The translations under genes were made by a program, and so were the position numbers. Shown here piece by piece: positions 8,356 to 16,042 of a stretch of DNA of 64,000 nt (position 1 is the first letter of the stretch; each line of letters starts with the position of its first letter). The DNA is taken from NCBI RefSeq assembly GCF_019966545.1, contig NZ_JAIMIC010000001.1, positions 558,001 to 622,000 of the forward strand, given 5' to 3'. The notes below the pieces were generated by a model, which ran no database searches, was not told the DNA's origin, and saw only the letters and a list, made by a program, of their open reading frames with translations. The DNA comes from Heliomarina baculiformis. GTDB lineage: Bacteria; Pseudomonadota; Alphaproteobacteria; Rhodobacterales; Rhodobacteraceae.

Positions 8356-8799
8356 TCAACGCTTGTACAACGCAGGCCAGTTCAGGTTCGCCTTCTGGAT
8401 ATTGGCCTCCGTCTCCTGCGACCATTCCCGAAGAATACGTTCGTCATGCATGACGTAAAGCCGCCCGCCAACGATCTGCCAACTATGTGGGTCACCTGAA
8501 ACCAGCAGGCCGCGAGAAACGCCATAGGCGCAATGCCCGCCATAACGCGGAGCATAGGCGCGTGGATTGGCTTCGAATTTTTGCAGATTTTCGGTGCTGG
8601 CAAAGTACCAGATCGCGCCTTTCCACATGATCTTCTTGTCCGAATGACCCCGCGTCGCTTCATGCCGGGTGAAATATGCGACCGTGTCATATCCCTGCAG
8701 CGCCACGCCATTGGGGGCATGGTACGCCGACTGCTCCGCCAGCCCGGGTCGAACCAGTCCAAACAGGATCACGGTGATCAGTATCGCAAGAACGCGCAT
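8356..8799 (-). CDS. secreted YHS domain protein
   Basis: 147 aa with a signal peptide (MRVLAILITVILFGLVRPGLA). The mature part is the YHS domain pattern: VALQGYDTVAYF, then WYFASTENLQKFEANPRAYAPRYGGHCAYGVS, where the Cys and surrounding Gly/His belong to a metal/heme-like site. YHS proteins occur in metal handling, but no function is proven for this exported subgroup. Monocistronic, followed by a strong terminator at 8214-8243. Confidence 0.85.
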   Translation of the reverse strand: MRVLAILITVILFGLVRPGLAEQSAYHAPNGVALQGYDTVAYFTRHEATRGHSDKKIMWKGAIWYFASTENLQKFEANPRAYAPRYGGHCAYGVSRGLLVSGDPHSWQIVGGRLYVMHDERILREWSQETEANIQKANLNWPALYKR

Positions 8800-8971
8800 G
8801 GGCTCTCCCTTTGGCTTTGGCTACAAGATGCTCTCTTGCGCGCGCGCTGGGAAGGTCGGTTACGCCGATGTGACCCTGGCACAAAGCTCTTGTGAACTTT
8901 GTTACACGGTCGAGCTTCGCCCAACTATCATGTGAAAGCCACTGCAGTCTTACGGCATCTGACCGCTCGCT

Positions 8972-9742
8972 TCAGTGCAGCGTGGCATAGAGCGCCACCG
9001 CAGCGGCATTGGAAACGTTGAGGGAACCGAACGCCCCGGCTGCGGGAATGCGGACAAGCATATCCACCGTTTCCTTTGTCTTTTGCCGCAACCCCGGCCC
9101 TTCCGCCCCAAGCACAAGCGCAACCGGCCTTTCCTTGTTGCCTGCGAGCGCCTCACCGACCGTGTGTTCCGCTTCGCCATCAAGACCGAGAACCAGATAC
9201 CCGGCGCCCTGCAGTTCGATTATGGCGTCGGCGAGATTCCGCACTTTCAGATACGGCTGTCTCTCAAGGGCCCCGCTGGCCGTTTTGGCCAGAGCGCCCG
9301 TTTCCGGTGCAGAATGATGCCGCGTGCCGATCACGGCGCTGGCCCCTAGCACTTCCGCGCTTCTCAGAACTGCCCCGACGTTATGCGGGTCCGTTACCCG
9401 ATCGAGAAGAATCAGCCGCGGCACCTCTGCGCCGATCGCCACATCCATCAGGCTGCCCCAGTTCAGCGGTTTCACTTCAAGTGCCGCCCCCTGATGCACG
9501 GAACCGGGATCTATCGGTGCGGAGAACTTCCGAGGGTCTGCCTGTTCCACGGTGACACCAGACTGGGCAATCGCATCCTCAAGCTTGTCCTGCGCGTTCT
9601 TGGTGACGATCAGGCGAAGCTTTTCCCGCTTGGGGTTCAGCAAGGCATCGCGCACCGCATGCAGACCGAACAGCCACACAGTGTCGGCCGCCGCCGCCTT
9701 TTTGGCCTGCTCCTTTTCGACCACCCACTTAGGTTTTTTCAT
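8972..9742 (-). CDS. rlmB: 23S rRNA (guanosine-2'-O-)-methyltransferase RlmB
   Basis: 256 aa SPOUT enzyme. An N-terminal substrate-binding domain (WLFGLHAVRDALLNPKREK) is followed by the knotted SAM domain with all three motifs: LDRVTDPHNVGAVLRSAE, VLGAEGPGL and GSLNVSNAAAVALY. RlmB-type enzymes methylate the ribose of G2251 in 23S rRNA (E. coli numbering). It is divergent from tRNA-Tyr. A TrmH/RlmB paralogue with another target cannot be excluded by motifs alone. Confidence 0.9.
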   Translation of the reverse strand: MKKPKWVVEKEQAKKAAAADTVWLFGLHAVRDALLNPKREKLRLIVTKNAQDKLEDAIAQSGVTVEQADPRKFSAPIDPGSVHQGAALEVKPLNWGSLMDVAIGAEVPRLILLDRVTDPHNVGAVLRSAEVLGASAVIGTRHHSAPETGALAKTASGALERQPYLKVRNLADAIIELQGAGYLVLGLDGEAEHTVGEALAGNKERPVALVLGAEGPGLRQKTKETVDMLVRIPAAGAFGSLNVSNAAAVALYATLH

Positions 9743-9802
9743 AGCTATTCTCCCTGCGTTCCAGGCTTTTTTCAGGATACGTCATTTGGCCGGATTTTCC
9801 TG

Positions 9803-9829
9803 TTGACGCCTCTAGAGTGCGCTTGTAAT
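9803..9829 (+). promoter_or_regulatory. promoter for tRNA-Tyr
   Basis: TTGACG (9803-9808) and TGTAAT (9824-9829), each one base from consensus, with a short 15-nt spacer. Transcription would begin near 9836. The leader then holds a hairpin GTCGGA...TCCGAC (9841-9863) ending 3 nt before the tRNA. Confidence 0.55.
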
Positions 9830-9866
9830 CACGCCCCCACGTCGGAAGCAATGCGCATCCGACAGT

Positions 9867-9950
9867 GGGCGACAGGCCGCAAGGTGTGGCAGGGGACTGT
9901 AACTCCCTCGCGGAGACGCACGCCTGGTTCGATTCCAGGGTCGCCCACCA
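9867..9950 (+). tRNA. tRNA-Tyr (anticodon GTA)
   Basis: 84 nt including encoded CCA. Acceptor GGGCGAC pairs with GTCGCCC, discriminator A; D stem GCC/GGC; anticodon stem GGGGA/TCCCT with loop CTGTAAC (anticodon 9899-9901); class II long variable arm with a GCG-GAGA-CGC hairpin; T arm CCTGG-TTCGATT-CCAGG. By my alignment position 8 is A and position 14 is C rather than the usual U8 and A14. Confidence 0.95.
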
Positions 9951-10122
9951 TTTTCTCAGATATTCTAACCTTCAAAACAACACTGCCCCGCGGCAACCTG
10001 CTTATTTGCCACAGATAATTTCGGCAATTGGCAAAGACGCCGGAAATCAAAGTCAAAAATTGACGGGACCCCGACGGTTCAGTATCGCAAGCAGACCGCT
10101 ATCGACAGTTCTGGAGGTGGTC

Positions 10123-10998
10123 ATGAAGGTTATTCTTCACGCTGGCGCACATCACACGGACAGCGACCGGCTGCTCAAGTGCCTGTTGAAAAACAAGCAG
10201 GAGTTTTCCCGGAACGGAATCGCGGTGCCGGGTCCGGGCAAATATCGTACACTGATCAAGGAATCCTTCATCGCTCTGGATTCGGCCGCCCCTGCCGATG
10301 ACGCGAGGGATGTGATTGTCGATGCCATCCTCGACGAAGAAAAAGCCGACCGCCTGATTCTATCCAATACACATTTCTTCGGATCACCCCGGTTCGCTCT
10401 GGGTGACGGCAAGCTCTACCCACTGGCCACCCGGAGACTGCGACAAGCCCAGCAGTTGTTTGCGGGGGACAGCCTTGAGTTGTTCCTGGCGATATGCAAT
10501 CCTGCGACCTTTCTGCCAAACGTGATGAGCAACGCCTCCAAGCGACAGCAGCAGGATCTGCTTCTTAATAATCCGGCAAGAGAAATCCGGTGGAGCGATA
10601 TGCTCACGCAGGTCCGCTCTATTCTCCCGGATCTTCAGATGACGGTCTGGTGTTACGAGGACTCGCCTTTTATCTGGTCCGAAATCCTTAAGAGCTTTGC
10701 AGGCTTGGCGACCGCCAAGAACCTGAAAGGCCGGTTCGATCTGCTGGATGACATCATGTCCGAAGCGGGACTCAAACGGCTTCGCGACTACCTTGCGTCC
10801 AAGCCCGAACTCACCGACCGCCAGATTACCAAGGTGATTGCTGCCTTCCTCGAAAAATACGCCATTCCGGAAGCCATCGAAGAAGAACTGGACCTGCCCG
10901 GCTGGACTGACGAGTTGGTCGATGAGTTGACGTTTCTATATGACCACGACGTCTCAAAGATCGCCCAGATTGACGGAATCCGTTTTCTCGCACCTTGA
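10123..10998 (+). CDS. hypothetical protein, degenerate sulfotransferase-like
   Basis: 291 aa from an ATG preceded by GGAGG. The N terminus MKVILHAGAHHTDSDRLLKCL resembles the start of PAPS-dependent sulfotransferases of marine bacteria (a beta strand then H-x-G-x-x-K-T-G-T-T), and NGIAVPGPGKYR matches the next family block, but the PAPS loop Lys-Thr-Gly-Thr is not conserved (HHTDSD). The rest is helix rich with no further motif I recognise. It directly follows tRNA-Tyr. Catalysis seems doubtful; homology is an inference. Confidence 0.6.
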   Translation: MKVILHAGAHHTDSDRLLKCLLKNKQEFSRNGIAVPGPGKYRTLIKESFIALDSAAPADDARDVIVDAILDEEKADRLILSNTHFFGSPRFALGDGKLYPLATRRLRQAQQLFAGDSLELFLAICNPATFLPNVMSNASKRQQQDLLLNNPAREIRWSDMLTQVRSILPDLQMTVWCYEDSPFIWSEILKSFAGLATAKNLKGRFDLLDDIMSEAGLKRLRDYLASKPELTDRQITKVIAAFLEKYAIPEAIEEELDLPGWTDELVDELTFLYDHDVSKIAQIDGIRFLAP

Positions 10999-11180
10999 TT
11001 TTCTTCTGCGCATGCTCGCGGCACGAATGAAAAGCCCCCGGGGCAAGAATACGCCCAGACATCCGCTTCGGCTGCCATATCAGACGGAATGAACAAGAAA
11101 GTTCACGACCAGTGATGGCAGGTCAAACCGTCACCGGCAGGCACAGCTCCCACTGGTTCACTAAAGAAACCTCTGCATAA

Positions 11181-11210
11181 GAAAAACGGGCCCCGTTTCC
11201 GAGACCCGTT
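11181..11210 (-). terminator. terminator of gapR
   Basis: On the minus strand AACGGGTCTC pairs with GGGGCCCGTT (10 bp with two G-U pairs, loop GGAAAC) and is followed by TTTC. It lies 46 bp after the gapR stop. Confidence 0.7.
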
Positions 11211-11255
11211 GTCAGCGGTACGCGCCAAGGAAAACGCGCCCCGATGGCACAAGCC

Positions 11256-11507
11256 TTAGCTCATGCCCAGCGCTTCCTTGTACATCTCGATAACCGCCTC
11301 TTCTTCGGCGATATCATCCTTGTCGCGCTTTCTTAGCGCGATGATCTTACGGAGCGCCTTGACGTCGTAGCCACGACCTTTTGCCTCGGCGAAAACTTCC
11401 TTGATCTGCTCGGCAATATCTTTCTTTTCCTGCTCCAGACGTTCGGCGCGTTCCACGAACTGCCTTAATTCACCTGCGGTTACGGAATAGGTAGTATCTT
11501 CGCTCAT
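11256..11507 (-). CDS. gapR: GapR family nucleoid-associated protein (DUF2312)
   Basis: 83 aa, almost wholly helical with heptads (LRQFVERAERLEQEKKDIAEQIKEVF) and the conserved block AKGRGYDVKALRKIIALRKRD. In Caulobacter GapR forms dimers/tetramers that encircle overtwisted AT-rich DNA and help type II topoisomerases during replication. Size and motifs match fully. Single gene with its own terminator. Confidence 0.93.
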   Translation of the reverse strand: MSEDTTYSVTAGELRQFVERAERLEQEKKDIAEQIKEVFAEAKGRGYDVKALRKIIALRKRDKDDIAEEEAVIEMYKEALGMS

Positions 11508-11765
11508 GCTGGTCCTCTGCCTCTAAGGGTCCAATTTATTTCGGGCGTTCCCCACCCGCTGCGACTGTCGAATACGAAAGACTGCGCTTGGTGCCGCCCC
11601 TGTTCTCACCCGGACCTAAGAATATAGGCCCGCCGCATCGCCAATTTCACCGTTTCGGATACCGGCAGCGATGACGTTTCGCAAGTCAGGATCAGCAGTT
11701 GCGACAAGCTTGCGCCAAACGCCTCGATCCGCTAGGCGAACGCTGGATACATGAAGGAGTTCGTC

Positions 11766-11984
11766 ATGTTTGAGATCATGATCTGGGGCGGTGCGGCTCT
11801 TTCGCTGGCAGGGTTGGCCGGACTGATCTGGTGTATCTTCCGGGTCGCACGCGCCCGCCGGGCGGGGCTCAGCGAAACCGAACTCCGCGCAGCCGTAGCA
11901 GCGGTTCTGCCCCTCAACCTCGGGGCACTATGTCTTTCCGTCATCGGTTTGATGCTTGTCGTGGTTGGCGTGATCCTGAGCTGA
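11766..11984 (+). CDS. small two-TM membrane protein, unknown
   Basis: 72 aa with two hydrophobic helices (about 3-25 and 47-71) linked by a basic/acidic loop (RVARARRAGLSETELR). The ATG at 11766 is chosen because AAGGAG lies 6 nt upstream; an in-frame ATG at 11751 would place that site inside the gene. Family not recognised. Roseobacters often carry such short inner-membrane proteins. Confidence 0.6.
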   Translation: MFEIMIWGGAALSLAGLAGLIWCIFRVARARRAGLSETELRAAVAAVLPLNLGALCLSVIGLMLVVVGVILS

Positions 11985-12008
11985 TCACGCCGGGGCCGCT
12001 CAAGTTAA

Positions 12009-12224
12009 TCAGAGCGGCATATTGTCAAAGCGGCTTTCAATCGCCTCGTCCAGCAGGACCGCATTGAGATTGCGAAGACGTGCCGGAACATGCTGTCCGC
12101 TACGATCGAGACGTTCCAGCACGCGGCTGAGCTGCGGCTGCAACTCAAGCCGTTTGGCCCCTCTTGATGCGACGATGGTCGCTTCCAGTTGCCGCGCGGT
12201 CTGAGATAGTTCCTGATCGGTCAT
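12009..12224 (-). CDS. small hypothetical protein
   Basis: 71 aa starting MTDQELSQTARQLEATI with a strong ribosome site (GGGGAGGAAG) just upstream, which rules out the longer frame to 12275. Soluble, helix rich, rich in Arg and Leu (LQPQLSRVLERLDRSG); ends RFDNMPL. I do not know the function. Convergent with the small membrane protein. Confidence 0.6.
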   Translation of the reverse strand: MTDQELSQTARQLEATIVASRGAKRLELQPQLSRVLERLDRSGQHVPARLRNLNAVLLDEAIESRFDNMPL

Positions 12225-12458
12225 GTCTTCCTCCCCTTTTAACATTTGCCTTGCCCCTCCTCCGGCAAACCTCATGTCTCATGCACTTTAGCATAGCCGT
12301 TTGAGATTTCTCGCCTTGATTTGTGACTCGCTGCACATCGGCGAAATCCCGGCTATAAGGCGATATACTACAAAGTGTTTACAGACGCTTAATCCGAACT
12401 CGCGAGGTGACGCCACCCCGCGTCAGCCGTTAAATTTTCACCACGCGCCGAATCATGG

Positions 12459-12489
12459 TTGAAACATATTCACAAAATAATATATGTTT
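12459..12489 (+). promoter_or_regulatory. promoter with overlapping palindromic operator of the sulfur module
   Basis: Perfect inverted repeat AAACATAT (12462-12469), 12-nt A/T-rich spacer, ATATGTTT (12482-12489). A sigma70-like TTGAAA (12459-12464) and TATATG (12481-12486), 16 nt apart, lie under it, so binding would block the promoter. ArsR-type sulfide sensors (BigR/SqrR) control Blh genes elsewhere; that such a protein binds here is inference. No arsR-type gene is in the window. Confidence 0.6.
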
Positions 12490-12510
12490 GACGAAAGATG
12501 GAGATCGCTC

Positions 12511-13374
12511 ATGAAACCTGACGTTACCGCCTTTTTTGACGAAGCAACAAACACAGTATCTTACGTGGTTCGCGACCCGAGTGGCAGCGCCTGTGCGATC
12601 ATCGACAGCGTGCTCGATTTCGACAATGCGGCGGCCCGGACGGACACCAGCTCGGCTGACAAGATTATCGAATTCGTGCGCAGTAACGGTCTGTCGACTG
12701 AATGGATTCTCGAAAGCCATGTTCACGCCGACCACCTGTCCGCCGCCCCCTATCTCCAGGAAAAGCTCGGCGGCAAGATTGGTATCGGCGCCAACATCAC
12801 CACGGTTCAGGAAACCTTTGGCAAGGTTTTCAACGAAGGCACCGAATTCCAGCGTGACGGTTCGCAATTCGACAAGCTGTTCGAAGATGGCGACAGTTTC
12901 CATATTGGCCAGATGCGGGGCGATGTGCTCCATACGCCCGGCCATACCCCCGCCTGCCTGACCTATGTGATCGGTGACGCCGCCTTTGTCGGCGATACCC
13001 TGTTCATGCCCGATTTCGGAACGGCGCGATGCGACTTTCCGGGCGGCTCTTCGGAAACGCTTTACAATTCGATCCAGAAGATCCTCGCTCTTCCGGATGA
13101 AACCCGGATCTTCGTGGGCCATGACTACAAGGCGCAGGGACGGGATCACTATGCCTGGGAAACCACGGTGGGTGAGCAGAAAGAGCTGAATATCCACATC
13201 GGGCATGGCCGCAAATTGGAAGATTTCAGGAAACTGCGCGACGACCGGGATGCGACGCTTGGCATGCCCCGCCTGATCCTGCCTTCGATTCAGGTCAACA
13301 TGCGGGCGGGCAACATGCCAGAGCCCGAACCGAATGGCGACATCATGCTAAAACTGCCCCTGAACAAGCTTTGA
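12511..13374 (+). CDS. Blh/ETHE1-type MBL-fold persulfide dioxygenase
   Basis: 287 aa. Metal motif HVHADH at residues 70-75, HTPGHT at 141-146, a later GDTLFMPDFGTARCDFPGG block and GHDY complete the ETHE1/Blh pattern. Known members oxidise glutathione persulfide to sulfite using a mononuclear iron. The start at 12511 has GGAG upstream and lies just after the promoter; an ATG at 12484 falls inside the operator and is less likely. It heads a four-gene sulfur module with YeeE/YedE proteins and DUF442. Confidence 0.85.
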   Translation: MKPDVTAFFDEATNTVSYVVRDPSGSACAIIDSVLDFDNAAARTDTSSADKIIEFVRSNGLSTEWILESHVHADHLSAAPYLQEKLGGKIGIGANITTVQETFGKVFNEGTEFQRDGSQFDKLFEDGDSFHIGQMRGDVLHTPGHTPACLTYVIGDAAFVGDTLFMPDFGTARCDFPGGSSETLYNSIQKILALPDETRIFVGHDYKAQGRDHYAWETTVGEQKELNIHIGHGRKLEDFRKLRDDRDATLGMPRLILPSIQVNMRAGNMPEPEPNGDIMLKLPLNKL

Positions 13375-13399
13375 GCGCGATAAACTGGAAAATGCGATC

Positions 13400-13825
13400 A
13401 TGATTATGGACTGGATCTGGGGCCTTTTGGGCGGCCTGATGATAGGCGCTGCTGGCGCTGTTTACCTCTTGGGCAACGGCCGCATCATGGGTGCCAGCGG
13501 CATCATCGGCAGAATTGTCGATGCAAAGGGATCTCAGGCATTTGAGGCCGCCGCCTTTGTCGCGGCAATGATCGCAGTTCCCGCCGTGATCGCCCTGATC
13601 TGGCTTCCCGGGACTGAGACGCATCTCACGAGTGACTGGCTGATCATCGCCGTGGCCGGACTTCTGGTGGGACTCGGCACAAGAATCGCGAACGGGTGCA
13701 CTTCCGGGCACGGCGTCTGCGGCATGTCGCGTCTCTCCCCCCGCGGCATCGTCGCCACCTTGGTGTTCATGGCCTCCGGCATCGTGAGCGTCGCCCTCTT
13801 CCGTCATGTTCTGGAGATCATCTGA
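13400..13825 (+). CDS. YeeE/YedE family membrane protein, half-size (first)
   Basis: 141 aa with four hydrophobic segments. The loop NGCTSGHGVCGMS holds two cysteines (100 and 107), the hallmark of YeeE/YedE proteins; full-length YeeE (TsuA) imports thiosulfate. This and the next gene are each about half of a full YeeE and probably form one transporter for a reduced sulfur species. Start may be ATG 13400 or 13406. It overlaps the next gene (TGATG). Confidence 0.85.
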   Translation: MIMDWIWGLLGGLMIGAAGAVYLLGNGRIMGASGIIGRIVDAKGSQAFEAAAFVAAMIAVPAVIALIWLPGTETHLTSDWLIIAVAGLLVGLGTRIANGCTSGHGVCGMSRLSPRGIVATLVFMASGIVSVALFRHVLEII

Positions 13826-14256
13826 TGCGAATTTTTTTCGCAATACTCTCGGGCGGGCTGTTCGGTGCCGGCCTCTTGCTTTCCGGCATGACCAACACGA
13901 ACAAGGTGCAGGGCTTTCTCGACCTGTTTGGCAACTGGGACCCCACGCTCGCCTTCGTGATGGGCGGCGCGATGATCCCTATGGCGATTGCATGGCAAAT
14001 GACCAAATCCCGCACGCCGGTTATCGGCGGGTCTTTTCCGGAAATGCCTGCGGCAGAATTTGACCGTCGCCTGATCACCGGTTCCATTCTTTTCGGACTT
14101 GGCTGGGGTCTTGCGGGCCTGTGCCCCGGCCCGGCCATCGCTTCCCTCTCCTATGGCGGCACAGGCGGGTTCGTGTTTCTGGCAGCGATGCTGATCGGGA
14201 TGCGTCTGGCCCCCACCGCGTCTCGGTATCTGGACAGCCGTTCTGCTGCAGCGTAA
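13825..14256 (+). CDS. YeeE/YedE family membrane protein, half-size (second)
   Basis: 143 aa with about four membrane segments. GMTNTNKVQGFLDLFGNWDP near residue 22 and GWGLAGLCPGPAI (Cys100) are characteristic of the second-half YeeE/DUF6691 group. Together with the preceding gene it rebuilds the two-half layout of full-length YeeE. Starts within the stop of its partner, so a fixed ratio of the two is likely. Confidence 0.85.
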   Translation: MRIFFAILSGGLFGAGLLLSGMTNTNKVQGFLDLFGNWDPTLAFVMGGAMIPMAIAWQMTKSRTPVIGGSFPEMPAAEFDRRLITGSILFGLGWGLAGLCPGPAIASLSYGGTGGFVFLAAMLIGMRLAPTASRYLDSRSAAA

Positions 14257-14267
14257 GGATCAACCTC

Positions 14268-14699
14268 ATGGATGCACGTAAAATCACCGACCGCTATCAC
14301 GTTTCCCCGCAGATCGATCCAGAGGATGCTCAGGCAATCGCGGACGCGGGGTACAGCACGATCATCTGCAACCGGCCGGATGGCGAAGTGCCTCCGTCGC
14401 ATCAATCCGCTGCGGTAAAAGCGGCGGCCGAAGCGGCAGGGCTCAAGTTCGAGGTACTCGAACTGACCCACCAGACGATGACCCCCGAAAACGTGGCGCG
14501 GCAACGCGCCATGATCGAAGCATCGGAAGGTCCCGTTCTGGCCTATTGCGCGTCCGGGACCAGATGCTCGGTGATTTGGGCGCTCAGTCAGGCAGGCACC
14601 CGCCCGACGGACGAAATCCTGTCGGCGACGAGCAACGCTGGCTACCAGCTTGATCATCTGCGGCCCATGCTTGATCAGATCGCCCAGAGCAAGGCCTAG
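14268..14699 (+). CDS. DUF442 (TIGR01244) sulfurtransferase/phosphatase-like protein
   Basis: 143 aa. MDARKITDRYHVSPQI and STIICNRPDGE are the DUF442 signature; the loop YCASGTRC (94-100) resembles a protein tyrosine phosphatase or rhodanese active site. In full-length Blh proteins this domain is fused to the MBL domain, so here the two parts are encoded as separate genes of one operon, which supports a shared role in persulfide handling. An AAGGAT ribosome site precedes the ATG. Confidence 0.82.
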   Translation: MDARKITDRYHVSPQIDPEDAQAIADAGYSTIICNRPDGEVPPSHQSAAVKAAAEAAGLKFEVLELTHQTMTPENVARQRAMIEASEGPVLAYCASGTRCSVIWALSQAGTRPTDEILSATSNAGYQLDHLRPMLDQIAQSKA

Positions 14700-14705
14700 G
14701 CCAAT

Positions 14706-15962
14706 CTAGGTCTCGGGGAATTTGATCTCGGGCAGACCGTCTTCCTCGTCCAGAGGCAGCCCCGCGAGCGCTGATATTTCGGCGGCGGCATCCTCGGTGC
14801 TCATATCGGGCAAATCCGCGTCATCATCGAAACCCGCCATTGGCGGAAAATCCATCTCTTCGGGTATTGGCGGCGGGCTGCCCGGCTCGGGCAGGTTCCC
14901 TATCGTCGGCATGTCGGGCATGGACGGCATCGCATCAGTTTCCGGCAGGTCCGCCAGACCGCCAAATCCGCCCTCTTCGACTCTGCCCGGAAAATCCGGC
15001 AGCGCCGGCATGTCCAGCGTTACCCCAAGATCGTCCCCACCGGCCATCAGGTTGTCGGTTTCAAAACCGGGACCCTCTTCGACATGGCGCAACTGCTGCT
15101 GTGACGGACAGTTGAGCCGGACAGCTTTCCACCCGCCGGCCTGCCCCAGATGAGCCGTCGCAACCTTTTTGCCTTCGATACTTAGCAATTCCACCGCTTC
15201 CATGCGCGGATCGACCAACGGAATGACATCGTCCGGCTTGAGCTCGTTCAGTTCCTTGAGCGAAAGTTTGAGGCGGGCGATCACCACCTTCAATTCTGCG
15301 GTCGCGGCTCCTACTGCGCGCTCCATCTTTGCCGACACGGCAGGTTCGGACGTTACGTCTTTCTGCACTGTTTCAACTTCGTCCGGCAGTATCAGGGTCA
15401 TCGCGCCCTGGCGCACACCGGCAGCAAAGTCGAGCTGGAGTTCGAAAATGCGGAATTTTTCGGCATCAACGGCCAAGGTGAGGGAGCGGAGATTGGCTGT
15501 CATCGCGCCAAATCTAAAACCCTCCAGGCACTTTTTGTCGGGTTCAAAATCACAAAGATCTGCGGAACGCTTGATCAGCGCGTCTACCAGCGGTGCCATC
15601 ATGGCCGCGTCGGTGCCGGTAAAGGGTCGCTCACCCGGATCCGCATCCGTCACCCTGCCCATGGTCTGTTGCTGGGTCAATGCGGCAAGACTGCTCCGGT
15701 CGACGCAGATGGCACCGGTCGCCCCCATCGGCCCGTCAAGAAGCAGCAACATGCGTTCTTCATCCACATGATCGCCAAGATGCTCCTGCGCGGCACGGGC
15801 CTGTGTCGCGCCGATGATGGCGATGGGCAACCCGAACTCATCCCGCGCCGCCCGCGCAAGCCCAAGCCGCAGGGCTCGTAAAGCGGTGCGCCCCTCAACC
15901 TTGGGATCGTCGCGACCTGCGGCCACTTTACGATGAATGACTGACTCCGGTGTGGCTGTCAT
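14706..15962 (-). CDS. FliM/FliN-like protein with SpoA domain
   Basis: 418 aa. Residues 1-190 resemble a FliM-like middle region, and about 195-290 (KMERAVGAATAELKVVIARLKLSLKELNELKPDDVIPL) is a FliM/FliN C-terminal (SpoA) domain. From about 310 the tail is low-complexity, rich in Pro, Met, Asp and Glu (ETDAMPSMPDMPTIGNLPEP). FliM/FliN build the flagellar switch ring, but no flagellar gene is near; it follows the transporter-kinase gene by 80 bp on the same strand. Either a displaced switch protein or a diverged one with another role. Confidence 0.75.
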   Translation of the reverse strand: MTATPESVIHRKVAAGRDDPKVEGRTALRALRLGLARAARDEFGLPIAIIGATQARAAQEHLGDHVDEERMLLLLDGPMGATGAICVDRSSLAALTQQQTMGRVTDADPGERPFTGTDAAMMAPLVDALIKRSADLCDFEPDKKCLEGFRFGAMTANLRSLTLAVDAEKFRIFELQLDFAAGVRQGAMTLILPDEVETVQKDVTSEPAVSAKMERAVGAATAELKVVIARLKLSLKELNELKPDDVIPLVDPRMEAVELLSIEGKKVATAHLGQAGGWKAVRLNCPSQQQLRHVEEGPGFETDNLMAGGDDLGVTLDMPALPDFPGRVEEGGFGGLADLPETDAMPSMPDMPTIGNLPEPGSPPPIPEEMDFPPMAGFDDDADLPDMSTEDAAAEISALAGLPLDEEDGLPEIKFPET

Positions 15963-16042
15963 TGCCTCCGACCTGCCGATTGCCGTTACCCCGCCACCGG
16001 GTCTAAGCAGGTATCGTTACCATTAACTTTACAACGCCCTCT

